Numbered from the stretch's first letter, positions 8,734-19,871 are shown. The stretch is DNA of 64,000 nucleotides from JALYXV01 sp963733505 (GCA_963733505.1 CAVTDW010000004.1:1-64000); one strand, 5' to 3'. The notes: generated by a model from the letters alone, not told the origin. A program made the numbers and translations.

Positions 8734-11700
8734 TCAGTGGTGCTTGCCGGTCACCCGGCCCTTGCGGACGACCACGAACTGTCGGGAGGTTGCTGGAACT
8801 GGCTGGTGTACGGCCGCACCTTGATGCCGGACACACCCTGCTGAGCCGCCAGCTGAGCGAACGGCTCGCTCTGCATCGCGATGTTGAGGATCCGCGTCGC
8901 GCTGCGCTGCAGGTCACCGAGGCGCAGGTCGACGTCGTAGCTGCCCGTCAGCGCGATCGTGTACGACGATCACCGGGCTGGTCGCGTCACTCGGCGTCGG
9001 CGTGCACGACGTTGGTGAGGCGTGACCGCCGGCCTTCTGGTCGGCGGTCAGCCCGTTGCTCGGGTTGGCGAGCAGCGCGGTCACCGCCGGTAGGCGGCGT
9101 CCACGGTCCCGTACGGCGGGTTCGGGCGTGAAGCGTCCCGCGTCGCCGCCGATCGTGCCCGACAGCGGCGCCGCTGACAGGTCGGTGCTGCTGTTGACGG
9201 TCGTGGTGAACGTCTGGTCGCCCGTCGCGGACAGGTTCAGACTGCCCGTCGCCCAGGCGTAGGACGTGAACGAGAACGTGCCGAAGCTCAGGATCGTCGC
9301 GTTGTAGGCCGGCAGTCCGGTGACGTCGAGGGTCGGCGTGACCTTCTTCGTCGCGTTGATCGACCTCGTCCGGGTTGCCGCCGGGCTCGATCAGGTCGTT
9401 GCCGGAGTACATGCTGGCCGACGGCGCTGTGCGAGCCGCCCCAGTCGGACATGACGAGGCCCTTGAAGCCCCACTCGCCGCGCAGGATGTCGGTCAGCAG
9501 GTCGTAGTTCTCCGACGACCAGGTGCCGTTCTCCTTGTTGTACGAGCTCATGACCGCCATCGGCTGCGCCGACTTGACCGCGTACTCGAAGCCCTTGAGC
9601 TAGATCTCGCGCAGCGCCCGCTCCCGAGACCACTGCGTTGTCGGCGTTGCGGTTGGCCTCCTGGTTGTTGGCGACGAAGTGCTTGAGGGTGACGCCGACA
9701 CCGGGGTTGCTCTGCACGCCCTTGGTCGTGGCGGCAGCGGTGAGCCCGGCGATCAGCGGGTCCTCCGAGTAGTACTCGAAGTTGCGGCCGTTGAGCGGGT
9801 CCCGGTGGATGTTCATGCCGGGCGCGAGCCACAGCGTCGCGCCGTACTCGCGCATCTCCTTGCCGATGGCGTTGCCGACCCGCTGGACCAGGTCGCGGTC
9901 CCAGGTCTGCGCGAGCAGGGTGCCGATCGGCCAGGCGGTGGCCCACTGGTAGGTCGGCGGGTGGTCGGCGATCTTCTGGGTGATCCGCAGCCCGGCCGGG
10001 CCGTCGGAGAGCACCATGCCGGGGATGCCGAGGTTCTCGTACTTCGCGGTGGTGTAACCCGCCGCACCGACGGCCGACGGCGTGGAGCCCAGCGCACCGG
10101 GTGCTGAAGCCAGGCCCTCGACCAGGTTGCCGAGCTGGGTGACGCTGAGGCCGGCGACGAACTGCTGTCATCGTCAGCCGTGCCCTTGGCGACGTCGTAC
10201 AGCGTCGCGCCCGGCTTCGGTCGTGACGTTCTTGACCGTCTCGCCCGTCTTCGGCGGCGTACGGCGCGCCGGTGCCTTCCCAGTTGGTCTGGCCGACGGG
10301 CGAGTAGGCGGTCGTCGACGAGATCAGGCTGCCGTCGATGGCGAAGTAGGGCGACGTCGACGGGACCGAAACCTTCTGCTCGTACGGGGAACGGCTGTTG
10401 GCCGTCCGGAACGACTGCGGGTCGAGCACGATGCAGCGGGGCCGCCAGCGACCTCCTTGCGCTCGCCGGGGTAGCTGTAGAAGTTGGCGGCTTGCTCTTG
10501 AGCTCGTTGCGCCGGCGTCGCGCCGTCCATCTCGTGGTTGACCTTCTCGGTCACCACGCTGGGCGGCAGCGCGAGCCGGCGGCGACGTGCGTGCTGCGTG
10601 ACGAGTCACCGACCCGGACGAGGTAGGCACCGGCGTCCATCACGTACTCGGACTTCGCCGTGTCGTAGGAGGACATCTGCGTCGTGTCGTAGGAGAGCGT
10701 CAGGGTCTGCGACTTGCCCGGCGCCGAGCAGGTCGGTCTTCCCGTAGCCGGCGAGCTCCTGGTACGGCTTGTCGACACCGGTCTGCGGGGCGGAGAAGTA
10801 GACCTGCACGACCTCCTGGCCGCTGCGCGTGCCGGTGTTGGTGACCTTGGCCTGGACCGTGACGGTGCTGCGCGTTGGCGTGCACCGAGCTGCACCGTGA
10901 TGGCGAAGTGCGTGTAGGACAGGCCGTAGCCGAACGGGTAGCTGACCACGCTCGCGGGGTGGGCCGGGTTGATCGTCTTGTAGAACGAGTCGAAGTAGCG
11001 GTAGCCGACGTAGATGCCTTCGCCGTACGGCTCGGTGTCGGTGTTGCCGTCGTTGGCGCCGAACGTCTTCGACGCCGGGTAGTAGGAGTACTTCGAGGCC
11101 CAGGTGTCGGTGAGGTGGCCCGAGGGGTCGACCGTGCCGTCGAGCACCTCGACGAGCGCGTTGCCCGACTCCTCGCCGGCCTGGCTCATCAGCAGCAGCG
11201 AGTCGATGCGCCGTGTGCTGGGCCGGGTCCTTCTCGCTGGCGTTGATCGCCTTGTAACCGAGGTGTCCATGATGCCGCCGGTGTTGAGCACGACGACGAC
11301 GTGCCGGTAGGTCTTGCCGATGAGCGCGATGTCGGCCTTCTCCGTGGCGGTCAGCAGGTAGTCGCCGGGGCCGGCCGTGCGGTCGGCGCCTTCGCCCGCG
11401 TTGCGCGCGACGCACGTAGATCGGCGGTGGTCGGTCGGCGCGGTCGGCTTGACGCGTGGTCGGGGTGAGCAGCTGCTCGACCGAGGCGTAGTCGACCGGT
11501 GCGGCCCGAAGGCCGCCGATGGCGCCCGGCGGCGTACTGCGCGTCGTACGCCGCGGTCATCGCCGTACCAGTAGGCCGTGCTCGTGGTGATCGTGGTAGC
11601 CGGCGTTCTCGAGACCCTGGCGGACGCTGATCGTGTAGCGGTTGTTGACGTCACCGGAGCCGGTGCCGCCCTTGGCGGTCTTGTAGGCGCCGACGCCGAA

Positions 11701-11942
11701 CAGCGCGACGTTGCCGGTGCGTGGCATCGGCAGGGCGTGCGTCGCGGTTCTCCAGCAGCACCATGCCGTTGGCGGCGGCCGGCTCTCGAGAGCGCGGCGT
11801 TGGCCTTCTCCAGCGCGTTCGGGTTGGGGTCGGTGGTCGCGGCGTGCGCCGCGGCGCCCGGGGCGAGCAGGGCGAAGCGGTGCCGACGGCCAGGGGGGCG
11901 GCGAGCCACCTGCGGCGCCCGGGCTGCGGGACGGTTGGACAT
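8734..11942 (-). CDS. Secreted glycoside hydrolase family 3 with swapped domain order, many frameshifts
   Basis: The fragments, read in gene order, give a signal-like N-terminus, the GH3 C-terminal alpha/beta sandwich (GMVLLENRD, NVALFGVGAYKTA, PFGYGLSYTHF), a fibronectin-III-like part (VYFSAPQTGVDKPYQELAGY), and only then the catalytic TIM barrel (SDGPAGLRITQ, LAPGMNIHRDPLNGRNFEYY, LKHFVANNQE, GLVMSDWGG). The Asp of SDW is the expected nucleophile. This is the reverse of the usual GH3 order, known from some rumen beta-glucosidases. Ten or more indels interrupt it. Probably a beta-glucosidase or beta-xylosidase controlled by the divergent TetR gene. Confidence 0.78.
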
Positions 11943-12013
11943 GCAGGTCCTTCCTGCAGGGGAGTGCTGCAAGACCCGGACAAACCGGGCCACGGCGCGC
12001 GTACGCTACACCT

Positions 12014-12027
12014 ACCAACCGGTTGGT
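12014..12027. promoter_or_regulatory. TetR-type palindromic operator
   Basis: ACCAACCGGTTGGT is a perfect 14-bp palindrome between the divergent GH3 and TetR genes, within a longer imperfect repeat (12012-12033). Its place and form fit autoregulation and GH3 control by the adjacent TetR protein. Confidence 0.65.
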
Positions 12028-12095
12028 TGGTAGGGCCGTGAGCAGCATTGTCACCGCGGGGGCAGTGGTGGGAGCGCGCCCGTAGGGTGTCGTCC

Positions 12096-12782
12096 ATGGG
12101 CTGATCACTGCCACGGGCGAGCGCCCGACGACGCTCGGCGGCTGCCAGCCAGCCGCGCGCGCGGGCAGCGGGAGAACCGGCGCCAGCGAGATCATCCAGA
12201 CGGCGTTCGAGCTCTTCGCTGAGCGCGGTTTCCGGGGCGCGTTCGCTGGACCAGGTCGCGCAGCGGGTCGGCCTGACCAAGGCAGGCATCCTGCACTACT
12301 TCTCGTCCAAGGAAGCACTGCTCATCGCCGTGCTCGAGGAGCGTGACCGCGACAGCGCCTCGATCGGCGGTGCGGGCGGCGACGGCCGCTGACCCGCTGC
12401 ACGGCCGGCTCGAGGGCCTGCGCGCTGTGCTGCCCAGAACGCGTCGCAGCGCGGGCTGGTGCAGGCGTTCACGGTGCTCTCGGCCGAGAGCGTGACCGAG
12501 GGCCACCCAGCGCAGGAGTACTTCCGGCAGCGCTATCGACGCCGGCAGCGCCTCGCCGAAGTGGTGGCGCCGGCGGGCCGGGAGTTGTCCGAGGACGATG
12601 CGCTGCGGGCTGCCGCCCTCTTGCTTGCCGTGATGGACGGGCTGCAGCTGCAGTGGCTGCTCGACCCCGACGAGGTCGACATGGGCGAGGCCTTCACGCT
12701 CTTCGCCCGGCTGTTCGACCACCTCGGCAGCGGTCGATCATGCGCTGCATGGCCTCGGGGTAGCGGTCGCCGACGCACCTGA
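12096..12782 (+). CDS. TetR-family transcriptional regulator, frameshifted
   Basis: The helix-turn-helix region reads EIIQTAFELFAERGF and LDQVAQRVGLTKAGILHYF, then SSKEALLIAVLEERD, all canonical TetR. The C-terminal ligand domain continues as VQAFTVLSAESVTEG, RRRQRLAEVV and WLLDPDEVDMGEAF. Indels occur near 12102, 12242, 12375 and 12430. The start is uncertain; the ATG at 12096 needs a one-base correction. It converges on, and overlaps, the aldo/keto reductase gene. Confidence 0.75.
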
Positions 12783-13738
12783 TCTGGGCGCGGCGCGTCG
12801 TCGAGCTCGGCGACGTCGTCGGCGGTCAGGTCGAGGTCGGCGGCGCCGAGGTTCTCCTCCAGCCGCTCGAGCCGCCGGGTGCCGGGGATGGGCACGATCC
12901 ACGGCTGCTGGGCGAGCAGCCAGGCCAGGGCGACCTGCGCCGGGGTCGCGCCCTTGCGCGTCGGCGACGCGGCCGACCAGGTCGACCAGCGCCTGGTTGG
13001 CCTGCCGCGTCTCCGGCGGTGAAGCGCGGCAGCCGGCGCGGATGTCGCCGGCGGCGAACTCGGTGGTCGTGCGTCGATGCGTGCCGGTGAGGAAGCCCTT
13101 GCCGAGCGGGCTGAACGGCACCAGGCCGATGCCGAGTTCGTCGCAGCGTCGGGAGGATCTCGGCCTCGAGCTCGCGCCACCACAGCGAGTACTCGCTCTG
13201 CAGGGCGGTGACCGGCTGGACGGCGTGCGCGCGGCGGATGGTCGCGGCGCCGGCCTCGGACAGCCCGAAGTGCGCGACCTTGCCCGGCGTCGATCGAGCT
13301 CCTTGACGGCGCCGGCGACGTCCTCGATCGGCACGTCGGGGTCGACCCGGTGCTGGTAGAACAGGTCGATCGTGTCGGTACCGCAGCCGCCGCAGCGAGG
13401 CGTCGACGACCGGCGGATCGTGCTCGGGCCGGCTGGACAGCCCGGTCTGCCGGCCGTCGTCGTCGAAGTCGAAGCCGAACTTGGTGGCGATGACGACCTG
13501 GTCGCGTACCGGCGCGAGCGCCTCGCCGACGAGCTCCTCGTTGACGTACGGGCCGTAGACCTCGGCGGTGTCGAAGAAGGTGACGCCGCGCTCGACCGCG
13601 CCGCGCAGCACCGCGATCATCTCGCTCGCGGTCGCCCGGGTTCGGGCCGTAGCTCTGGCTCATGCCCATGCAGCCGAGCCCGATCGCCGAGACCTCGAGC
13701 CCGTCGCCGAGCGTGCGCTTGTCCATGCGGCTGTCCAT
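12738..13738 (-). CDS. Aldo/keto reductase, frameshifted
   Basis: KRTLGDGLEVSAIGLGCMGM at the N-terminus, FFDTAEVYGPYVNEELVGEAL with the catalytic Asp/Tyr region, VIATKFGF, then HFGLSEAGAATIRRAHA and LVPFSPLGKGFLTG. It matches the actinobacterial AKR group related to Tas/YajO. Frame breaks lie near 13640, 13400, 13290, 13150 and 13070. The C-terminal end is approximate. Probably a NADPH-dependent carbonyl reductase. Confidence 0.75.
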
Positions 13739-13969
13739 GCGGTCTTCTCCTCGCGGTCGTCGTTGCCAGATCTCGCCCCGCCCCAGACTCTGCCCCGCGA
13801 TCGTCGACAGCGGGAGGCACCGCCGTCGCCCTACAACGGGGCAGTGTCCGGTGATCGTTAAAGACAGCGCAAAATCCTGCCGTCCGCAGGGCTGTCCGCG
13901 TACCGATCTGTGTGGTTAACTCCGCCAACGGCAGGAATGACCGGTAGGTCGCGAGTCGCGGCCTGCGCC

Positions 13970-13995
13970 GGGGAGCGGCCCACCGGCGGCTCCCC
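13970..13995 (+). promoter_or_regulatory. Hairpin in the leader of the subtilase gene
   Basis: GGGGAGC and GCTCCCC form a perfect 7-bp stem with a 12-nt loop 33 bp before the ATG at 14028. The ribosome-binding site GTGAGGG follows at 14015-14021. It may be a structured leader or an upstream terminator. It does not match a riboswitch I recognise. Confidence 0.4.
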
Positions 13996-14027
13996 CAAGG
14001 TCTGAGAACCCTCCGTGAGGGATTGAG

Positions 14028-17000
14028 ATGACTGCACACCCTGCGAGCCGATCCCACGCGCCACTGGCCGTTGCGGCTACCGCCGCCGTGGCCCTGGCGA
14101 CAGCCCTCGCACCGATGGCCAGCGCCAACGCGCACTGGGGCATCACCAGCCTCGCTCGCCAAGGGCGTCGCGACGCCCGACCACTCGCTCGCCTCGGCCA
14201 AGTCGCGAGCCTCAGCCCTGCCCAAGGCAGCCGTACAGAACCCGCAGTCCAAGCTGCCGGCCGGCGTGCCGAGCAGCGGCACGTACTCGTTCCTGCTCAA
14301 GCTGAGCGCGAAGTCGACGCAGAGCGCCTTCTCGGCCGCGAAGGTCAAGGGCCTCAAGGCCGCGCAGGCCGCGTCCAAGAGCCAGCTCAGATCGGTCGAC
14401 GCTGCGCAGGACAAGGTCATCGCAGCGCTGCCCGCCAAGTCCACGGTGATCTACCGCACGCACGCCGTGCTGTCCGGCGTCGCGGTGCGCACGGACGTCC
14501 ACAACTACCAGGCGCTCAAGCAGCTCAGCGGCGTCAGCGCCGTCTACCCGATCGCGCCGAAGACGCCGACCAAGTCCTACGCGGTGCCGCTGCAGGGCGC
14601 GCCCGCGGGGTGGCAGGCCTACGGCGACCTCGGCCAGGACAGCACTCGCGATCATCGACACCGGCGTCGACTACACGCACGCCAACTTCGGCGGCCCGGG
14701 CACGGTCGCGGCCTACCAGACGGCCTCGCGCACGACCGGCAGCCGGCAAGCCCGGCTCGTACGACCCGGCGAAGTTCGACCGACGACGCGCGGACGGCAC
14801 CCCGGCGGCATGTACGACTTCGCCGGCGACGCACTACGACCCGACCCGACCGACGCCGACCTACCAGCCGATCCGCACCCGGACCCCAACCCGCTCGACT
14901 GCGACAGCCACGGCAGCCACGTCGCGGGCATCGCCGCGGGTACGGCGAGAACGGCGACGGGTCCACGTACACCGGCCCGTACAACACGCAGCACGCCGTT
15001 CTCGACGATGCGGATCGGTCCCGGCATGGCGCCGATGGCCCGCTCTACGCTACAAGGTCTTCGGCTGCGTCGGGTCAGCACCAACGTCGTCGGCGCGGCC
15101 ATCGACAAGGCGATGGACCCGAACGGCGACGGCGACACGTCCGACCACGTCGACGTCATCAACATGTCGCTGGGCTCGCGACTACGGCTCGCCGCAGGAC
15201 GGCGACGCGGTGCTGACGAACCTGGCGTCCAGCTCGGCGTGCTCGTCGTCGACGTCGTCCGGCAACGGCGGCGACCTCTACGACATCACCGGCTCGCCCG
15301 GCGATCGGCCGTGCGGGCGATCACCGCGGCGAACTCGACCGACGCCTACCAGCAGGTCGACACCCTGCACGTGAGCGCGCCCGGCGCGATCGCCGGCGAG
15401 TACGCCGGCGCAGCGGTCCGTCGCCTACGACTGGACGAACAAGCCCGATCTGAGCGGCACGGTGGTCCGGCTCAGCCAGCCCGGCAACCTCGACGGCTGC
15501 GCGCCGCTCAACGCCGCTGACACGGCGGCAGTCGCCGGCAACATCGCGTTCGTGGAGTGGACCGACGACAACGACCGACCGCCGCTGCGGATCGGTCGCG
15601 CGCTCGGCCAACCTCGCCGCTGCCGGCGCGACCGGGTTCATCTTCGCCAACGACTCGGAGAGTTCGCTGCCGGCATCACCGGCAGCACGGTGATCCCGGG
15701 TGTCGGCTCGCGCAAGTCCGGTGCCGACGCGATCCGCGCGCAGCTGCTCGCCGGCACACACCGTGCAGGTCAGCGGCACCACGCGCCAACGACTTCAAGC
15801 AGATCGACCCGGCGCTACAACGACACGATGATCAACACCGGCTCGTCGCGCGGCATCGGCGACGCGGGCAACGTCAAGCCGGACGTCGCCGCGGTCGGGT
15901 ACCAGCGTGTTCTCCACCGGCATGGGCACGGGCGACGAGGGCCTGAACGACAGCGGGCACCTCGATGGCCATCGCCGATGGTCGCCGGCGAGGCAGCGCT
16001 GGTCCGCTCGATGCATCCGGACTGGAACCCCGAGCAGGTCAAGGCCGACATCATGAACACGGCCGACGCCGACGTGTACCTCGGGCTGCACCACACCGGT
16101 GCGAAGTACGCGCCGCAGCGGGTCGGCTCCGGCCGCATCGACGTCAAGGCCGGCGCTGGACAACCACGTCCTCGCCTACGACGCGGCACGGGCTGCGGTT
16201 CGGTCAGCTCGTCGTTCGGGCCGATCGCAGTTGTGCGCCAACGCCGGGCACGACGACGCGCACCCAGCACGATCAAGGTGCAGAACACCGGCGACACCGC
16301 GGCGACTACGACGTGTCGTACCAGGCGCGCACCCGGATCCCGGGCGCGACCTACTCGGTGAGCCCGTCGTCGGTGCACGATCGACGCCGCGCTCGAGCGC
16401 TATGGTGACGGTCACGCTGACCATCGATCCGAGCAAGCTCACCAAGACCCTCGACCCGACGATGCGCCGCGTCGAGCAGGGCCTGCTCCGGCAGTACCAG
16501 GCGGACGCCAGCGGTCTCGTGATCTTCTCGAACGACGGACAGCCCGACTGCGGGTGCCGGTGTACGCGGCGCCGCGTCCGGCCTCGGCGATGACGCAGCC
16601 GCGACACGATCGACATGCCGAGCGGCGCGAGTGCGGCACCGCGGTGCTGCCGCTGCAGCGGCGTGCCGGTGAACCAGGGCTCCGGTCAGCGACGCGGTCG
16701 TGTCGAAGGTGGCCGGGTTCGAGTTGCAGGCGACACAGCGGGCTGGCGCCGGAGTGCTCGGCGACGGTCACGTCACGGGGTGCGTGAACTTCCCGGACGA
16801 GCGGATGGCCGACCTGAAGTACGTCGGCGTCACCTCGGACGCCCCGCAGCTGCGCGGCGATCGGCAGGACCCGGCAGTCGAGCGGTCTGGCGTACTTCGC
16901 GGTCGACCACGCAGGGCCGGTTCCGCACCGCCGTCGGCGACGCAGAGCTACGAGGTGTGGATCGACGGGGACGGTGACGGCGTCGCCGACGCGGTGCTGC

Positions 17001-17416
17001 TCAACGCCCGCATTCCCGCCGCGACGACCGGCAGCGACGTCCTGATCGACGAGCTGATCGACCTGCACACCGGAGCCGTGCGTCGACGCCGAGCCGATGA
17101 ACGACAGCTTCGGCGACACCGACACGGCGATCTTCGACAGCGACAGCATCGTCCTGCCGGTCGCGATCGCGGCGATCCCCGGCGTGACGGCCGGCAACGT
17201 CGCGGATCCAGTACGCCGTCGAGGCGTTCTCCGGATACCAGAACGCGCCGGTCGACACCGTCGGTCAGGTCGACGAGGACACCGGCGCGCTGACCGAACG
17301 CGCTCTCGTTCGACGTGCTGCACCCGGGCGTCGCGGTGTACGGGTCGTACAACGGTCACGGCAGTGCGCTGCTGTACCGCGACGCGCCCGGCACGGTGCT
17401 GGCAGCTCCGCCGTGA
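14028..17416 (+). CDS. Secreted subtilisin-like serine protease (S8), heavily frameshifted
   Basis: A signal peptide (PLAVAATAAVALATALAPMASA) precedes an inhibitor-like propeptide (TYSFLLKLSAKSTQSAF to VSAVYPIAPKT). The catalytic Asp lies in AIIDTGVDYTH (after repair at about 14646), His in DSHGSHVAGIAAG, and Ser in GTSMASPMVAGEAAL (repair near 15966). A PA-like insert and fibronectin-like C-terminal domains follow, ending in AVYGSYNGHGSALLYRD. The gene is about 1,100 codons with more than 15 indels. Probably a cell-wall or extracellular vpr-like peptidase. Confidence 0.78.
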
Positions 17417-17468
17417 CGCTGCGGCCTACGCCGCGGACCACGGCCTCGGCGGTCTGGCGGGACTCGGC

Positions 17469-17861
17469 TCAGGTCCCCGCTGCGTTGCCGTTGCTGCTGT
17501 TGTCGCTCTCGGCCGCGGCGGGCGTCGCAGCTGCCTCTTCCTGGGCCTCGTCTTCGACCTCAGGGGTGAAAATCGTGGTGTCCTCCTCGATCACCACCAA
17601 CTCACCGCTCTCGTCGGCGACCGAGAACGTCTCGTCGAGGATTACGGTCCCGTCGGGTAGGTCGATCTCCACCAACTCGTCGGTGGCCACCACGTTTCCT
17701 TGCGAGTCGACTTCGGCGACAAGGTCGTCAACGACGACCGTGCCGTCGTCTTCGACCTCGGCGGTGATGATCTCGACCGACTCAAGATCCATCCCGCCCT
17801 GGTCTTCGCCGTCACCCTCCGCCGTCGTGTCGCCCGTCAGCCCTTCCGGCCCGTCGCTCAC
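17469..17861 (-). CDS. Highly acidic 130-aa protein of unknown function
   Basis: An intact frame rich in Asp, Glu and Val with repeating beta-like units (DGTVVVDDLVAEVDSQGNV, DGTVILDETFSVADESGEL) and an Ala/Glu-rich tail. No signal peptide, membrane segment or cysteine is visible. The repeats suggest short beta-hairpins. It is the first uninterrupted gene after the damaged left-hand region. I do not recognise the family. Confidence 0.55.
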   Translation of the reverse strand: MSDGPEGLTGDTTAEGDGEDQGGMDLESVEIITAEVEDDGTVVVDDLVAEVDSQGNVVATDELVEIDLPDGTVILDETFSVADESGELVVIEEDTTIFTPEVEDEAQEEAAATPAAAESDNSSNGNAAGT

Positions 17862-17944
17862 CCAGCGCCTCCCCTGTCGTCAACCGCACGTGATCGGGAG
17901 TCTGGCACAGCCCCGGCCGGGACCGGGACTCGCTCGGTGGCGGA

Positions 17945-18037
17945 CTACAGCCCGCGGCGACCGCGACCCCGGTAGTAGTAACCACCGCCGCCGAAGAGCA
18001 GCACGATAATCAGCACAATCAGCAGGATCGTAAGCAT
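17945..18037 (-). CDS. 30-aa hydrophobic membrane peptide
   Basis: ATG at 18037 encodes MLTILLIVLIIVLLFGGGGY, followed by a basic tail RGRGRRGL and TAG. It has the form of the small single-span peptides (DUF3309-like) often encoded near stress genes in bacteria. One transmembrane helix, Gly hinge, basic cytoplasmic end. No strong ribosome-binding site is obvious. Confidence 0.6.
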   Translation of the reverse strand: MLTILLIVLIIVLLFGGGGYYYRGRGRRGL

Positions 18038-18125
18038 GGACTGTCTGTGCCCGAGGTGCCGGAACGGCAAACCCAGAGGCATCTTGGGCCGTTCTTGTCA
18101 CAAACCGATGAAATAGATACATCTC

Positions 18126-19412
18126 GTGACCAAAACGAATCGGGAAGTATCGCTATACGATATATGTGTGTCCCTGCTCTCGTTGCGCAGACTTCCCCAG
18201 TTGCCTCGCTGGCCGTTGCTCGGTCGGGCCATGGTCGTCGGCGCGGGCGGCGCGGTGGTCGGGGCAGGGTTTGTGGGTGGCATTCATCTTCTCCAAGGGG
18301 CGCTTTGGCCGACCCATTGGGACACCCGGGTGCACCTACTGATCCTGCTTGGGGTCGGTGCTGCCGTCGGCCTCCTGATCAAGCTGCTGGGCAATCCGGG
18401 CGACGTCGAGTTACTGGTCAACAACATCCACATCTCGGGGGGCTCCGAGGACATCCGCGATCTCCGGGCGCTGATCCCGGTGTCGCTGTTGTGCATCGCC
18501 GCCGGTGGGGCGATGGGCCCTGAAGCACCGCTGGTCCAGACCACAGGATCCCTCGGATCGTGGGCATCGTCTCGTTGGGGCCTGAGCCGCGAGGACACGC
18601 GGATCCTGACCATCACGGGAATGGCGGCCGGCTTCACGGTTCTGTTCGGAGCGCCTCTGGGGTCGGCGATCTTCGCCCTCGAGATCCTTCACCGGCGGGG
18701 CTTGGAGTACTACGAGGCGCTGGTTCCCGCGGTCGTCGGGTCGGTCATCGGGTACATGGCGTACGCCCTCGCCACCGGCGTCGGGCTGTCACCGATCTGG
18801 CGTTTCCCCGTGTCCGGAGCGCTGCGCGGTCAGGATCTGCTGTGGGCGATCGCGGCAGGAGTCGGCGGCGCCGCCATCAGCGTGACGTTCACCTATCTCT
18901 GTACCGGGCTGCGCTGGGCCGTGCGCCGGGTGCCCGCGACCATCCGTCCCGTGCTCGGCGGCCTGGCGTTGGGCCTCCTGGCCTTCTGGTCGCCGTACGC
19001 ACTGACCTTCGGTGAGGCCCAGGTCAACCCCCTCGTCGCCCACCGGGCCATCGTGGCGGTGTTCGTCGTGGCGGCTCTGGCCAAACTCTGCGGAACGGCG
19101 GTGACCGTGGCGTCTGGCTGGCGAGGCGGGTTCATCATCCCCTTGTTCTTCATCGGCCTGGCAGTGGGACGGCTCACCCACATGGCGTTTCCGGGTTCCA
19201 ACGAGGTGGTCATGATGGCCGCCTTCATGGCGGCCGCCAACACCGGCGTCACCAAGACCCCGCTCGGTTCGACACTGGTCGTCAGTCAGATGGCCGGGTT
19301 GCAGTTGTTGCCGACCACGCTGATCGCCGCCGTGGTGGCGTTGCTGCTGACGAGCGAGGTGGGGCTGATCCACACCCAATCGGAACGCGAGCCGGCCTCG
19401 GGAGAGGCGTGA
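18126..19412 (+). CDS. ClC-family chloride channel / transporter
   Basis: About 10 to 12 membrane helices, with the ClC pore signatures GGAMGPEAPL (equivalent of the GxxGP motif that carries the gating Glu) and GWRGGFIIPLFFIG, plus the last signature region AANTGVTKTPLGSTLV. Length 428 aa is typical of short prokaryotic ClCs lacking CBS domains. The GTG at 18126 is the longest start; a GTG at 18168 would place the small inverted repeat at 18148-18162 in the leader. It overlaps the MarR gene by one base, so the two form an operon. Confidence 0.88.
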   Translation: MTKTNREVSLYDICVSLLSLRRLPQLPRWPLLGRAMVVGAGGAVVGAGFVGGIHLLQGALWPTHWDTRVHLLILLGVGAAVGLLIKLLGNPGDVELLVNNIHISGGSEDIRDLRALIPVSLLCIAAGGAMGPEAPLVQTTGSLGSWASSRWGLSREDTRILTITGMAAGFTVLFGAPLGSAIFALEILHRRGLEYYEALVPAVVGSVIGYMAYALATGVGLSPIWRFPVSGALRGQDLLWAIAAGVGGAAISVTFTYLCTGLRWAVRRVPATIRPVLGGLALGLLAFWSPYALTFGEAQVNPLVAHRAIVAVFVVAALAKLCGTAVTVASGWRGGFIIPLFFIGLAVGRLTHMAFPGSNEVVMMAAFMAAANTGVTKTPLGSTLVVSQMAGLQLLPTTLIAAVVALLLTSEVGLIHTQSEREPASGEA

Positions 19413-19819
19413 TGTCGACGCCGCTCGCACTGGCGGACTACGAGTCGCTGGCGCGGTTCCGCCACGGCCTCCGGTCCTTCCTCCACTTCTCCGAGGAAGC
19501 GGCGCGAGCCGAGGGCGTGACCCCGGCGCAGCACCAGCTGCTGCTGGCGATCAAGGGGATGCGGCCCGGGGAGGCGCCGACTATCGGCGAAATCGCGGAC
19601 TGGTTGGTGCTGCGCCACCACTCGGCGGTCGAGCTGGTCGATCGGGCTGCGGCCGCTGGGCTCGTCATCCGGGTCGCCGACCCCGATGACGCCCGTTGCC
19701 AGCGGCTTCATCTCACCGTGGTCGGCGAGGAGAGGCTCGCTCGGCTGTCGGAACTTCACCGAGAAGAGCTCCGCCGTCTGCGGGAGGAGACCTTCGCGCA
19801 CTTGCTCTCCCTCGGCTAG
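19412..19819 (+). CDS. MarR-family transcriptional regulator
   Basis: A 135-aa winged-helix protein: VTPAQHQLLLAIKGM, then IGEIADWLVLRHHSAVELVDRA (recognition helix), the wing DPDDARCQRLHLT and a C-terminal dimer helix. The ATG overlaps the channel stop codon, giving translational coupling; it probably controls the channel or its own operon. The effector is unknown. Confidence 0.85.
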   Translation: MSTPLALADYESLARFRHGLRSFLHFSEEAARAEGVTPAQHQLLLAIKGMRPGEAPTIGEIADWLVLRHHSAVELVDRAAAAGLVIRVADPDDARCQRLHLTVVGEERLARLSELHREELRRLREETFAHLLSLG

Positions 19820-19871
19820 CGGGCCGGTCGGGCGTGCCCGCTGACTGGCTGAGGGGGAGCGGAGCGCGAAC

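Noticed and set aside
13880..14027. Possible ydaO (c-di-AMP) riboswitch before the subtilase
   Set aside because: Conserved core sequences of that riboswitch are not visible.
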